Positions 35,260 through 49,846 of a stretch of 64,000 nucleotides of DNA are shown here, in pieces; within the stretch, counting starts at the first letter, position 1, and each line of letters begins with the position of its first letter. Under the pieces are notes generated by a model. It did not search any database, had not been told where the DNA came from, and saw only the letters and a program-made list of their open reading frames with translations. Origin of the DNA: Pilasporangium apinafurcum (lineage: Eukaryota; Oomycota; Peronosporomycetes; Pythiales; Pythiaceae); NCBI GenBank assembly GCA_001600495.1, contig BCKE01000011.1, forward strand, positions 68,918 through 132,917, in the 5' to 3' direction. The translations under genes and the position numbers were made by a program.

Positions 35260-35576
35260 TTAGTCGCGCGTCTTCTTGTCCATATTCTTCCACATAGACG
35301 CAGAGCGAGATGTAGCGCTCCTAGGCGATTCATCGTCGGGTTTGCCACGTCCAGCGCGGATCTGTGCCTCTGCGCCCATTTGGCTGTAGAATGGGAGGTA
35401 GACATGCAACGTTCCTACAAATGTCAATTGATAATCGTATTACATCACGGACACAAGAGGTGCATGTGATCATCACCATTCTATACTAGGATGTGCGCGT
35501 TTTCAAAAAATTACGCACCGACGAGTGCCGCCACGGTACCGACAAATCCCAACACGAGCTTCTGTTCCTTGCGCAT
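35260..35576 (-). CDS. SMIM20/MITRAC7-like small membrane protein
   Basis: Two exons, 35576-35519 and 35414-35260, joined by a 104-nt intron, encode only 70 residues. One membrane helix near the N-terminus (LVLGFVGTVAALVGGTLHVY) is followed by LPFYSQMGAEAQIRAG, a serine-rich stretch and SMWKNMDKK. Size, the single N-terminal helix, a (Y)LPFY segment just after it, the Q-x2-RAG element and the late tryptophan match SMIM20/MITRAC7, a mitochondrial inner-membrane chaperone for COX1 assembly. The similarity is short, so the name is tentative, but the gene itself is well supported by splice sites and codon pattern. Its stop is about 29 bp from the likely end of the convergent 5'-nucleotidase gene. 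Confidence 0.55.
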
Positions 35577-35784
35577 GATGTCGGTCTATCTGTTCCAACT
35601 CCGTCCAATTCACCAAGTGATATTGTAAAATGAACCTTCTTTTGGTAAAAATATTTCAAATGTAATACCCTCTTCTGCTATCTGAATGCAGGACCCGAAA
35701 CGACGCGATTTGAGTCATGCATGACACAACAGACATTCTCGGATCAGTCTTTTCTGGCGTAATCGCCTTCTTCCTCAAACGCTC

Positions 35785-38700
35785 ATGGCTGGGCAGAAAG
35801 TCATCGCAAAGGGCTTCGTACGCAAGCGATCGCGGCGGATATCACACCAGAACAAGCGTGTGTCCAACATGAGTCGCATCCTCTTAGGCAATGACTCATG
35901 GGAGCTGTTCGAGGGCATCCCTAAGCACTATAGTCTCCGTACGCGCGTGCGAATGAAGCTCCAGTTCTCTTCTCTCGGTATAGCCTGGGAATTTTTCCAG
36001 ACCGTGTTCGCGATCCTCGTCTCCGCCATGTACGTCATCCAGACCTACGAAGCGAACTTTGACACCCACCGCTTCGACACTGCAGCACTCGTTGTGTTCA
36101 CACTCGATTACCTCATCAACTTTTATTGCTGCGAGCATCGGTATGTTTTTAATGTGGTTTCGTCAATTGAATCAGTCCTTGTGCTACTTTGTATAATACG
36201 GTCGGTGGTAGTTTGTATTTTGTCTTCAGCTTTACTGGGATTATGGATGCAGTGACAATCCTCCCTGCTTTGGTTGATTCTATTCAATCTACCGGCGGTC
36301 ACAATAGATTCCCATTCATACGCTTTATCCGCGTGCTGCGGCTACTTCGGCTAACTCGACTGTTCCGCACTGCAAAAATACGGTCCATCTCCGGTGAGCT
36401 CAGCGATTGTCTTCTCCGTTGTTGCAAAGTCTTTATAGCCTCACTTGGTGCTGTTATCGTGCAGCTGTTCAGACACAAATCTGCTCCATCATCCTACTGA
36501 TCACCAGTATCGTCTTCATATCTGCTGGCCTCTATTACGAGGCAGAAGTGGACAGTCAGGTTGTGATTAACCAGCCTCTTATGACGTTCGGTGACGCACT
36601 CTACTTTGTCGTTGTTACAATGGCGACGGTGGGGTACGGTGATATCGCACCTACCACCAGTGTGGGCAAATCTATCGCTGTTGCGGCCATCATTGTCGCC
36701 TTCACTGTCATTCCCACCGAACTCACGCGGTTGACACAGCTTATGCGACTGCAATCGCAATTCCGAAAGGTTTACCACCCGTCCATCGGCAATCCACACA
36801 TCCTGGTCGTCGGCCATGTGACCGATCCGCGTGCGTTGCTGGATTTCTTCCGTGAGCTTTATCATCCGGATCGAATTTTGGAAGATAGCTCCACTACATC
36901 GCTCAGCGAACCCGCCTGTGTCCTCATGGGGCCGCACGAACCAACCGAAGCGATTATCAACCTCTTGGATCATCCTGTTCTACAGAATCGAGTCACGTAC
37001 ATCAAAGGATCGGTCATGTCCGAAGACGATCTTTGTCGTGTCGGAGCCGATGCCGCGCGTGCGTGCTTCGTGTTAGCATCTAAATCCACAGCGAATCCCA
37101 AGCAAACGGACGGAGAAACGGTACTGCGTTTACTAGCGATCCGAAACTACAATCCTGACCTAGAGATTTACACCCAGATTGTCAGTCCCGCTTACACCGA
37201 CTATATTAATGAAGTCGATACTGATCATGTGCTATGCTTGGATCAAATCAAACTCAGTCTTATGGCGAAAAGCTGCTTGTGGCCCGGACTAGTAACGCTC
37301 GTCAGTAATTTATTTCGTTCTTCCGCGATAGCCTCCCATGACATGTATAAAGGCTGGGAGCGGGAATACATCGAAGGGATGGCGCTGGAAGTCTATGCGA
37401 CAGTATTGCCGCCCGCATTCTTCGGATTCACGTTTAGCCAAGCCTGTGAGATCCTCTATCGGAGCTCTAACGGCGAAGTAGTTCTTCTCGGTGTGCTAGA
37501 GAAACAAAGAATAGCCACACATGGCCCATCGTCTCCTCTGGACACACAGCGTTCAACGCTTCCGAATTCTACCATGCATCAGTCCCCTCAACACCACCAT
37601 AGAAGTGCTTCGTCAAGAATGCTCAGTAACCCCGGAAACACTATTCTCATGGGTTCTGGTCAGATCGTGTATGTCTTGAGCGAAAGCAAGAAGCTTACGC
37701 AAACGGCATCGATATCTGCACAGTTGAAGGAGTGGCTAAGCGTTGGCAATAAGTTACCAGTACCTGGTCATGTGTCCAACGAATCTGTAACATCTACAGA
37801 GACATCTCCATCAGCAGAAAAAACTCAAAACCGCTCAAACGGTGATATTCATGTGCAAATTGCAAAGAGAACCCAAGCCGAAGTGATTCTAGAAGATGGT
37901 TATTGTCCCACTACTGGCGAAGAGATCCGCAATCACATTCTTGTTGTCTCCAATCTCGATGAAGCATCAATGCAAGCGTTCATTGAGATGCTACGATTAG
38001 AGTGCCAAGAACGGGAAAACTGCAATTATCACCCCATCATTTTCTTATCCTGGTCCATGAAAAACGTGCTTTCGGTCTGTAGGATATTGCAAGAGTACGA
38101 TGACGTGTACTTGATGCTCGCCACTGGTGACTCCAAAGCCGAATTCATGCGTGCCAACATCTTGACAGCCAGTCGATGCGTTTTGCTGGCTGACAAATCA
38201 ACCGTTCAAGAGTTAGACGGAGAGATAGTCGATAGCAAAACGATCTTTCACTATCTAGCGATTTTAAGCATCCAGGCAGAGTTTGGTACTAACACCATAT
38301 CGAAATTTATGCCAATGGTGGAACTTACGATTCCTAGGACGATGAAAATACTGGACACAGCACTGAAGAAGAGAACAGCGAACTCGTCCCACGATCGACA
38401 TAAACTTGATTATCTGATGTCAAAGGGCCATGAAGATCCAGTGCGAGCTGCTGAAGAGGAAATACATCTGGCCAAGCGCCATCCAAGAGTACAACAGCGG
38501 AAAAAAACGAGCTTATTGAACGATGTATTTGCTCATGTACGGGGAAGCTTTAACACTTTTGAAATGCTCATCAAGTTAAGGAAGCGTATCAGCACCCGTC
38601 GCAGTGTTATTCGACAACAGGAAGAGTCCAATAAGTGTACATATTTCGACCCGAGTGGTTCCACTAGGCTGCCGTTTTTTGCAGCAGGATATGGCTTTGC

Positions 38701-39301
38701 CGATGACATTTTCGACAACATGCTCTGCCAAAGCTATTTCACTCCAGGACTCATTCGATTTATATATGCACTTTTGTTCTCTCAACATGGCAAGCCGTCA
38801 TATAAGTTTGGAACCCTGCAGTCCTCAAGGCATAAATCTGCTTACTTCCCCATGCAGCATGAGAGTGATGACCAAGACGAAACCACAGTCGTCAGTTCAC
38901 TGGTTCAAATCAAGGTACCCAAACAATTTGTGGCAAAAACATTTGGAGACTTGTTCATTCACTTGATCGCGAAGGAAAACATTGTCGCCATTGGGCTCTA
39001 TCGTGGAAGCGGTGTACCTTTCAGTTTTCCTTACGTAGCTACAGGGCCAGCGATCGAGACCGTCCTGGCAAGTAATGACCTGGTGTTTGTACTAGCACAG
39101 CCAGATGCACTCCAGCGGGACAAGGAGCGACGGCGGCAGGAAGAAACCGAGAACTCCAATGCATCACGTATACATCTCAGCCGTATCGCTGGTCTAGTTT
39201 CTCGTCAACATACTAATCCCGAATCCCCAACGGTGAAGCTATCGCAGCGAGAAGAGCAAGTGCAACGAACAGTTCAAGAGCTTGTCATGAAAAGTGGGTA
39301 G
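35785..39301 (+). CDS. BK/Slo-type potassium channel with two RCK domains
   Basis: Three exons (35785-36140, 36230-36393, 36465-39301) give 1,118 residues. The membrane part has S1 (FFQTVFAILVSAMYVIQTY), S2-S3, an arginine-rich S4 voltage sensor (FIRVLRLLRLTRLFRTAKI), S5, a pore with the K+ filter TVGYGD (ALYFVVVTMATVGYGDIAP) and S6. The long cytosolic tail carries RCK1 (HILVVGHVTDPRAL, then SVMSEDDLCRVGADAARAC) and RCK2 (HILVVSNLDEASMQAF, MLATGDSKAEFMRANIL). This is the plan of large-conductance Slo channels gated by voltage and by ligands bound at the RCK ring. The extra S0 helix of animal Slo1 is not evident. Insertions between and after the RCK cores are polar and probably disordered. The start at MAGQKVIAKGF is the first ATG of the frame. 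Confidence 0.93.
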
Positions 39302-39355
39302 CTTCATCCAAGTAACTCACCCCGACGACTTGACATATTATCTCGGCGCTCTTAT

Positions 39356-42300
39356 TTACATGGTAGGTACAGGTTTAAACAGTTGCTCCAGGATGACCTC
39401 GTTGTTGGTGATGGTTGTAGAGCCTATAAAAACTTGGTATCTGCTATTTTCCTCCAATGCATCACGGACTTCTTGAATCTGGTGAAAGAAAGAGTGAGGA
39501 TTCAAATTGAGTTAGACTATGGAAACAAGCCCAAAAGCACATCACCTCCTCGAACGTGATACCCCCCACGACGAAAAGCACAATGATGTCCGATTGTCCC
39601 AGTTGCTGAGACCCCATGCGGCCACCGCTTCCTCCACCTACACCAAAACCAAAGCGACTGAATCCACTCTTGAGAAGATCGATTCCAGCTCGAGTTAACT
39701 TTTCCGATGCATCCACAACCTATACACAGTGCCACGTGTTAGCCTTTTGGAGTAACAAGATGCCATTAATGTCTATTTAAATAAACCTACATGCTCAAGC
39801 TCTGCGATATGTGCGCTTTCCGGCCGCAAGATATGACTGCATAGTTGTCCAAGCAACGACCGTGGTGTTTCGACAGTAGCTGATGCATACTCTTCGTCAT
39901 TTATTGTCGAAAACAGTTGTGCGCATTCCTGTCACCAAGACTCTCGTTTCAAATATTTATGAGACCGACCGTCATGTTCAATCACATTACGTACCTTTAA
40001 TGGCAATAATAAACGCTCCACATATGCTTCCACTGTGGCTTTGGCCTCCAGGCGCTTGATTTTATCTTCTTCCGCCATCGAAGCAACATTTGGATCCTTG
40101 TGTGGCAATGGGAGATTGCTATGATCATTCCATCCCCAATCACCATCTTCGTCTTCGTCGGACTCATTCGATTTGTGTTCTCCAGTAGAATTAATCGCTG
40201 TTAATTGATGCTGTTTCCAGCTGACATATGGGAAGATCTGTTCCAGAAGGTCAGGGAAGAGAACTTGCACGGTTTCTGGATCCTTGACACTAGTCTGCAC
40301 AGATGTAATAAAGCGAAGGCTATTCTTTTAATGTAAATCTGTTTACTACTGATTCGCACAACGGGTCTTACCTCTAGAATACATTCACCGAGGGTATTTC
40401 GGATCATCTGCATGGTGTAATCTTCCACAGGTGTTCTGGCAGACAGCGCAAACGCATGTACTAGTAGCGTCAACAGGTCCTGCAACGACATCAGGGCATC
40501 GGAATCAATAGCTTCAGATGGTGTGGAAGCAGATACACCTAGAGCAGAAAGCTGTCGTTGCGCAAAATCTGACAGTTCTGGAAGAATCCACTCTGCCGCA
40601 TTCTGCCTCCGTAGCTGGATATGGCGAGTTACTCGTTCTCGACATTTATCCCAGCGAGTTTGGACTTTTTCGATTCGTTCCAGCGTTTCCAAAATGATGA
40701 TACCCAATTCAATGAGTGAGCTATGTTCCGGATCTATGGGTTCCCCCGCTGTCAAGATGTTGCAAATGCGGCGCAAGACAACATCGCGTCCGCGTGTACC
40801 TGATTTCTTCTCACCTGGTTTCCGTATGGACCCGGATTTTGTGATCTTCCGCTGTTGAATCAAAGAATGTTCTACCTCCTGAAGCCGCTTATCGAGATCT
40901 CGCAGTGCGAGTTTCGCAGGACGGAATGCCAGTGAGCGAAAGACGTTTGCTCCATTCGCTATAGTTGGATGACAGAGACTCACACCTCCTTTCCATTGAA
41001 TATTCGATACGAATGATGATGTTAGGAAATCATTATCCTGATGCTGGTGCTCTTGAACTGTAGGGGCGCGCAACGTGACAGTCAGAGGAGTCGGCTCACA
41101 GCCATACAAAGGGAAGATTTCTGTTATATGCAAGGACTGGCGCTTCTTCTACCTCAAGGAAGATCATATGTTACGAACCGCAAATCTTGGAGAATTTATA
41201 CACTTGTATGGGCACATTACCTTCGAATCAGTCAGAGCTTGGCTGAAATCAGTCGTGCGTGGCGTTTGAGGCAAAAGCGCGAGTATTCGATCCAGAAGTG
41301 AGACGCCGAAGGAGCACGGAGACGCTAAATCGTTTGTTCTGTGCATACGTACGAAAGAGGCATTTGCTTCAGTTCGCAATGCCTAAGGCAAACAATAAGA
41401 ACCTGTGACTCGTACCTATCGACGAGGATAACTGTAGCCGCTTGATGATTTTGGATGGAATGGATAGTCATATCTTCCTGCAGCTCGTTTATAATTCGTA
41501 GCTACAACACAAACATGAGAAACACAGGGAAAAACAGTGTTTAAACATCTGGACATATCCTTCCAAGGCACATGATAGTAGGGTTACCTACCAGTGTATG
41601 TCCAATTTTTAACGATGTCACACCCATGGCAAAGATCCGCTCTTTCACATCAAGTCGCATGCTCACTAGTATTTCCCCCAGCGTATACGCTAGTAGCTTC
41701 ATCGATCGCCGAAATGAACCGGGGATATGGTCTATTTGAACCTCTTTTACATGGGAATACATGGGTAGTCCAGTTGCACCAGCTGTAGAAGAAGACAACG
41801 AGATGGATGGAACATCGGTGTTTGCCTCAAGGACTCGGTTGAGTAGCAACGGGAATGCTTGCGCGCACATCGGATGTGTCAAGACGAACACAGATGGCTC
41901 GTTCACCAGAGTTTTGGTGGAAAGTAGTGAAGCGTAATGGAGCGACAGACCGATCACTTCCACACCAGGAGCTACTGGTGCAACAGCAGAGGAGGCAGTG
42001 GCTGTTGATGCTACTTCCTGACGCACTGCGTCCTCTGTCCACCCCCAGTCGTCATCATCTTCTTCCTCTAGCTTTTCTTCACTCTTCTTCTTCGAAAGCG
42101 GTGGCACTTGCGGAGCAGTAACATCAAAATACATCTGATGGTGCTCTTGAAGAGCAGCCGCATACTCGTCAAAGCGCATTTTTGTGGGTTTTCCGCTGGC
42201 GACAGCTCCATGCTCAAAGTCATAGCACTCGTGCGCGCGCTCTGAGAGGCTGCTGCAGACTGTCAGTTGCTCCACCACACCAAACTGCAACAATTTCCGC

Positions 42301-42629
42301 AGTTTTGCTTCATAATCCCAGAGGAAACCCGTCACGATCACCACCAAATGCGAAACAATGCGTAAATTGCGACCTTCCATTTGATGAGCAGTTCCCCATG
42401 GAAGTGGTAGGAGCAGCGTTTGAAGGTCTTCCGAGTTTTTACACGCCCACACGTGGTCCAACGCGACAATTTTCTCTACATTAAAGTTCCCCAATAGCAG
42501 CGGCAACGCCCCTGTCCAGCGAAGGCACTCAATTGCACCTGATTCTGCGGCGATGACACTACCGCGTAGGTGTTCTGCGGCCTGTAACACGCCGTCAAGT
42601 GCCTCCTCCGCCAAGTTCACCACCCGCAT
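39356..42629 (-). CDS. Sec1-family protein, SCFD2-like
   Basis: Eight exons (42629-41592, 41501-41416, 41338-41221, 41136-40372, 40294-39995, 39928-39791, 39719-39546, 39478-39356) join in frame to 913 residues. Sec1/Munc18-type landmarks include LLLGNFNVEKIVALDHVW near the N-terminus, AATVILVDRTNDLASPCS at the exon 2/3 join (the VDR-x-DL motif) and SDIIVLFVVGGITFEE near the end. Two acidic inserts, each ending in D-W-G-W (DDDDWGW, EDGDWGW), are unusual. Gene length and the repeated D-W-G-W linkers point to the SCFD2 branch rather than Sly1 or VPS33. SM proteins bind SNAREs in membrane fusion; the SCFD2 partner is poorly known. It ends 54 bp from the convergent K+ channel gene and is divergent from the lysyl-tRNA synthetase gene. 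Confidence 0.75.
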
Positions 42630-42814
42630 CTTGCGCTTCTGATCCTAGCAGCATCCAAACACACGTGGAAGTCAATTGTAGTTATGTTGCTAAAACGCGA
42701 CACAAAGTCAACGTTAGCTCCTAAATAATACATAAAAGCAACATTGTGGCAGATAATGACCAAATGTTGTGTCGCATACATTATTACCATTTCGAGTGGA
42801 ACGGAGCAATAGCG

Positions 42815-44981
<2,167 letters not shown>

Positions 44982-45488
44982 GAGTGGTCGAATAGACTGA
45001 GAGAGGTCTACTTGATGAGAAAAATGATAGACAACAAAGAAAACATGCATGTCTATGAGACATTTGCGCCTTTTGGCGCTTGGACATTCAAATGGGTACA
45101 TTGATACGCAACTCTTGATTGGCTGATAAGGGGATTGTTCTTTTAAAGAGATTTACGTCGTCATCATCCACGTCTTGTAAGAGGAACTTTCGAAAAATTA
45201 ATTTAAAAAGTCGCATGGCTATCAATTGCGGTAGTCTAAATGGACTGCCAAATCTATTCAGAGTGTTGATCACATTAACACATGGAAACCAACCGACGCA
45301 TTGTCTTTATATAAAGGTCCATCACTTCTATTTATCAATTTTCCCAGTTAATCTAGCTCAGCGCTATTCAAAACATTACATATTTTGCAGAAAGAATGCA
45401 ATCGGCCCTTTACTAAATTAGCATTAGGTCACTATATGGAGGTTGAAGATGCTTTCTACTCAGACGTATAAAAATGCTGTAAGTTGGC
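44982..45488. other. Intergenic, no gene seen
   Basis: This is 507 bp between two plus-strand genes, AT-rich, with a short perfect hairpin GCGCC-TTTT-GGCGC at 45066-45079 about 85 bp after the synthetase stop. A plus-strand open frame of 100 codons (45119-45421) has no protein-like features. Confidence 0.45.
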
Positions 45489-47099
45489 ATGTTAAAGAAC
45501 AGGCCAATCAGCACGCGTGACCAGCAATCGAGAAGATTAGATGACGAGTTCAGTCTTCAAATTCCAACCGACCAAGCAGCTACAGACACTTTCGAGCGAA
45601 AGCAAAGCGATAGCGTCCCTCCACCAAAAGAGATGGCCATCACGAGCATTGGCTTCATTGGCTCCGGTCAGCTCGCGGAAAGGATCGCACGCAAGTTAAT
45701 CACAAAAATTCCACCGCAACAAAAGTTCAGTTATCGAAAGCAGCGCCTCGTCAATACCCTTCTGGCTTCCGACCCATCGGAGGAACGCCGTCAAGTATTT
45801 AACGCGCTGGGCTTCACTACCACTGAGACGAACCAGCAGATCTTGTCTGACTGTGACCTCGTCTTCATTGGCACCAACATCCGCGAGGCACTCGCCAACG
45901 TCTGGACTGATAAGAAGCCACACGACATTAAACAGACACTCTTTGTGAGTCTCATGGGGGATCTCTCGGCACAGAAAGTCGAGCAATTGATCTGTCCTGG
46001 TGCTCGTGTGATCCGTATCATGCCACAGAATTACTTGGAACAAAAAGGTCTACCGAAAGGAGTGCTACCGCCGTCGTCCTGGGCAACGACGAGAAGCCCC
46101 CATACCAGTCACAAAGATGTTCAAAAGGTGATGGAATTGGTGGGAATCTCTCAAACAGTAGATCTGGACGAGTCAAATCAGATGATGCCTCTTTCAGGCA
46201 AAGAAAAACTAATTTATGAGGTGGTGGAGGCAATTAGTGCTCATTTGGAACCAATGGAAGTCGGTGAGGTTCATGATGAATACGAAAATGATATTCTGGC
46301 AGACTTTCACGACACATATGAGATGGGAGAAGTGTTGGGGCAAGGCGCCTTCTCACAGGTGATCAAGGCTACACATAAGGAAACAGGAGAAGTGTATGCG
46401 GTGAAGTGCCTAAAGGATGAGAAACTCACCAAAGAAGGATACGACATTCTTGTGGCAGAGCTTGGTGCTCTCAACCGTCTTACGCACGATAATATAATCG
46501 GACACCACGGCTTCTATTCTGAAGGAGATAATTACTTCTTAGTACTTGACTATTGCGATCAAGGGACACTCCGCCAGTATCTTAAGGGCAAGTTGTCGCT
46601 TCCGGAAGCTGAAGTAAAACACATTATTCGACAGGTTTTAAAGGCTATCGAGTATTGCCACTCGATGGGTCAGGTACACCGCGATATCAAACCAGAAAAT
46701 ATCTTGCTCTCAGCCGACAAGACTGTAAAATTGGCCGATTTTGGGTTCTCAGTTGAGTTGGAGCTCTCGTCGGAGAAGCTAATGGATGTCTGTGGCACGC
46801 CTCACTATTTGAGTCCCGAGATCGTATCCGGACGTCCGTATGGGAAACCAGCCGATATTTGGAGCACGGGGATCATGACATACTCGCTCCTAAGCGGCCA
46901 CGTGCCCTTTGAGGACGCGCATAATCAGGCGGAACTCGACAAGCTGATTAGTCTTGGAGCGATCTGGTACGATCAGCCAATATGGGCGACGATCTCCCCC
47001 GCTGCTAAAGACTTTATGCAGAAAATCCTCGATATCTCACCAGATTCACGACCCACAGCTACGGAGCTCTTGGCGCATGAGTGGCTTGAAGAAGCGTGA
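45489..47099 (+). CDS. P5C-reductase-like NAD(P)-binding domain fused to Ser/Thr protein kinase
   Basis: A single exon of 536 residues. After a polar leader, residues about 50-215 form a Rossmann domain of the pyrroline-5-carboxylate reductase (ProC) type: AITSIGFIGSGQLAERIA with the glycine-rich loop, SDCDLVFIGTNIREAL, then RVIRIMPQNYLEQKG, where ProC has RxMPNTP. The ProC C-terminal dimerisation domain that completes the active site is cut to a short remnant (MELVGISQTVDLDES, LSG). Residues about 277-533 are a complete CAMK-like kinase: P-loop GQGAFSQV, lysine in YAVKCLKDE, HRDIKPEN, DFGF, CGTPHYLSPEI and DIWSTGI. All catalytic residues are present. The N-terminal half could sense a dinucleotide or proline metabolite and act on the kinase; that is inference. 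The unbroken frame argues against two separate genes. Confidence 0.85.
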   Translation: MLKNRPISTRDQQSRRLDDEFSLQIPTDQAATDTFERKQSDSVPPPKEMAITSIGFIGSGQLAERIARKLITKIPPQQKFSYRKQRLVNTLLASDPSEERRQVFNALGFTTTETNQQILSDCDLVFIGTNIREALANVWTDKKPHDIKQTLFVSLMGDLSAQKVEQLICPGARVIRIMPQNYLEQKGLPKGVLPPSSWATTRSPHTSHKDVQKVMELVGISQTVDLDESNQMMPLSGKEKLIYEVVEAISAHLEPMEVGEVHDEYENDILADFHDTYEMGEVLGQGAFSQVIKATHKETGEVYAVKCLKDEKLTKEGYDILVAELGALNRLTHDNIIGHHGFYSEGDNYFLVLDYCDQGTLRQYLKGKLSLPEAEVKHIIRQVLKAIEYCHSMGQVHRDIKPENILLSADKTVKLADFGFSVELELSSEKLMDVCGTPHYLSPEIVSGRPYGKPADIWSTGIMTYSLLSGHVPFEDAHNQAELDKLISLGAIWYDQPIWATISPAAKDFMQKILDISPDSRPTATELLAHEWLEEA

Positions 47100-47287
47100 C
47101 AAAATGCTTGATATCTTTGTGTTGTATGGCAGGTTTTTTATTCAACTGCATAATGCGGTTGTCTACGTATTTGATCGTAATTTATTACATTATAAAGGTC
47201 ATTTGAGTAATTAATTGTTTTTTGTGTAAGTTGCACTTGCTTTTGTTTTTGCGTTTTTTGGCGGGTAGGAGTCAAACTAACTGGAAA

Positions 47288-49228
47288 ATGGCGCGGCTAA
47301 GAAGGAAGAGGCAGCAGGAAGTAGAAGAAGAGGAAACGGAGGAGTGGAGCTGTCCGCTCTGTACACTGCTGAACCACTGGAAGGACCGCCGATGCGCTGC
47401 CTGCGACCACGTGCGACAGGAGAAGCAAGATCAAGCACCATCGATATCATTAATAACTGAGGACACAAACACAACCACCACCCAAACGCATGTCTCTGAA
47501 CGATCAACGCCGCGATTACCGATGGGTGTGTTTTTCTTTAGTTCGGCTACTAAAAACGGACAGACGTGGCGACAGGAGCCACGCTTGCAGGTCAATCGGA
47601 AGCGAAGGACGTTTCGCCAATTGGCATTCACAGATGGAAGCCATCGAACAGCATCTTTGCAGCAGGAAGAAGACGGCGCTATACGTACGCACGATCTTGC
47701 TAAGGCAGTGTCTTATCCACCGGAAAGCTCGCATGTGGATACCAAAGCAGCCGATACAGCCGTACAGTCTGTACATGCAGATGAAGACGAAGAACAAGAC
47801 GATTATGAGCCATGCTTTCACCTTCTTGGTCCACAAACATCGATAATTCAGGAAGAACCAATATCGTCAAATGAGACCTCAATCCAATTTCGGAGCGAAC
47901 AGCAAGAGCAGGAAAAAGTCGTCTTAGATCGAAATGTTGCTGTGGCGGATCTAAGTATTGAAGAAAAACTGGCAAACGCGGGTTTGGATTTGAACGACTC
48001 AGATGACGATGAAGGTGCTATGCATTCACAACACCGACAGCGAAACAGCAAATCACCCATTATCATTGAGGATCCTCACACCAGTACGAGTGGAAACTCC
48101 CTGACATGGGAGTGCCCTGTATGCACCAATTTTAATAGTACCAGGCATCCTCGGTGTGAATTGTGTGACACTCCAAAACAGGATTCTGGGGCGACAAGGA
48201 CATCCTCAGAAGACGATTTTGGTTCCTTAACAACATCGACAGAAGCCAGACGTGGCGAGACTCGCTACATTGATTTGGCATCAAGTCAGGAGGACCAGGT
48301 TGATAATGTTCGCCCGGATTTTGGAGCTCGTAACGAAAGGTTTGTTTACTGCATATTATTAGACCTTGTGCAGTTCATTAGTTCACTTTTTTTCATCATA
48401 GGGAGTTTGGAAATCCGTACGAAACGAACCAGCCGTCCTTGTCGTACGATGATTTTGCAATAGAAGCCAACGGATACGATTCGGTTGAAGACATTTCAGA
48501 TCACGAGGTAAAACGACATTTTTTGAATATTATTTTCAATATGAGAAAGAAAATAAAAGTTGATTAAATTATGTTGCTCATGGTATTGTATCCACACACA
48601 GGCACCTGCACCATTCAATCAACCTCGTACAATTCGACCAGAATTACAAGAGTTTAAGCATTTTATCTGTGTAGAAGATCTTTCGTCTGACTTTGGATGC
48701 AAGCTCGATTATCGGCAGATGTTTGGAGATCCCAGGTATGTAGAACGGATTTACTTGCATAGTCTAGCAAAAACAAGTCTTAATTTTGAACGTGGCGGCT
48801 CCATACACTTAGGAGCGGCAAGTCATACGCGAATCGTCTCGCTACCAGGCGAAGGCAATCTCAGAAGCGCAAACGAGCTGCGGAAGAGAACGATGGAAAA
48901 AATTCTACGTCAACCTCCAGTGCGGCAAAGAAAAGAGCAGCTCCAACGGCCCGTCGGGGTAAGTCACTTTGTTCATTGTTTGCTCCTGTTCATCGTGTCG
49001 TCCAGGACTAACGTTAGTGATGAATTTCTTGATGCTTCAGCTTCTACAGGGAAGACTATCAAAAGCAAGAAACGGCAGAAAAACAGCGATAGCAGTGGCA
49101 AAGTACGGCGTTCCAGCGCACCTGCCTATGCATCTGGAATCAACCACTACGACACCTCTGCTGCAGATTTAGGTACCGAATTTACGGCAATGGCCTGGGA
49201 AGGGCTGGGTTCAGCAGCGTATCATTAA
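47288..49228 (+). CDS. RanBP2-type zinc-finger protein, unknown role
   Basis: Five exons (47288-48339, 48402-48507, 48602-48735, 48813-48958, 49041-49228) join to 541 residues. Two RanBP2 zinc fingers are clear: EWSCPLCTLLNHWKDRRCAAC (residues about 17-37) and WECPVCTNFNSTRHPRCELC (about 275-295), each with the W-x-C-x2-C...C-x2-C pattern. The linkers are long and acidic or disordered. Exon 4 is strongly basic (RRQSQKRKRAAEE), and the C-terminus ends with the aromatic element MAWEGLGSAAYH. Such fingers bind ubiquitin, RNA or Ran. The basic exon would suit a nuclear protein. Intron 3 retains an open frame, so reading through it gives a false longer exon; the shorter exon is preferred because it gives the charged linker. 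Confidence 0.7.
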
Positions 49229-49846
49229 TTTATTATCACACATTGACTACTAATCTCGAAAATCCCTAGAGTTTCGTTCGCTACACCAAATATGGCAGTT
49301 TGGAATCAAGCGCTTCGGCTTTTGCTTTTCATATATCGCTGCTTATAACATCGCTCGTATTGTCTAGTCTTGCATAGATGTGTCAAGCCAAAGTACACTG
49401 TCATATTGGTCTCCAAATTGTTTTACAAAACACGAAATTTCCATCTTCAAGGAGAAATTGACAAAGTTTTACTGTGGTTTGTAATGCCATACATTTTTAG
49501 TAGGCTTACTCATACATTAGCATGATAGGATAAAGGTATTGCTCCACCATCCCCCGTTGACATGACATCTTCAAAATCCTTTATTATCATTTCTGGTGCC
49601 ATGAAGTATCGTATAGTGCCAGTAGATGGTTTTGTGGATATCTATTGCGCTTGAATTCCACAAGGACTCGACACAATGAGTGTAGCCATGTCCTTGTGGT
49701 GACGAATGGATACAGCATGCCGTTTTTATCCAATCTGGTCACCAATCCCAACAGACGTGTAGATGGCGACGGTTCACAAGTTGTATTCAAAGTCTCGTTG
49801 CCTACAAAATCAAGAGAAGGATAATCAACAAACGTTAAGTGCAGTG
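49229..49846. other. Intergenic before radial spoke gene
   Basis: This is 618 bp with no convincing gene. A plus-strand frame extends the radial spoke protein upstream to ATG 49763, and a minus-strand frame of 88 codons overlaps it; neither has family features. Confidence 0.45.

Noticed and set aside
45066-45079. GCGCC-TTTT-GGCGC hairpin as a terminator
   Set aside because: A five-base stem with no following T-run in a eukaryotic polymerase II setting; nothing supports termination.
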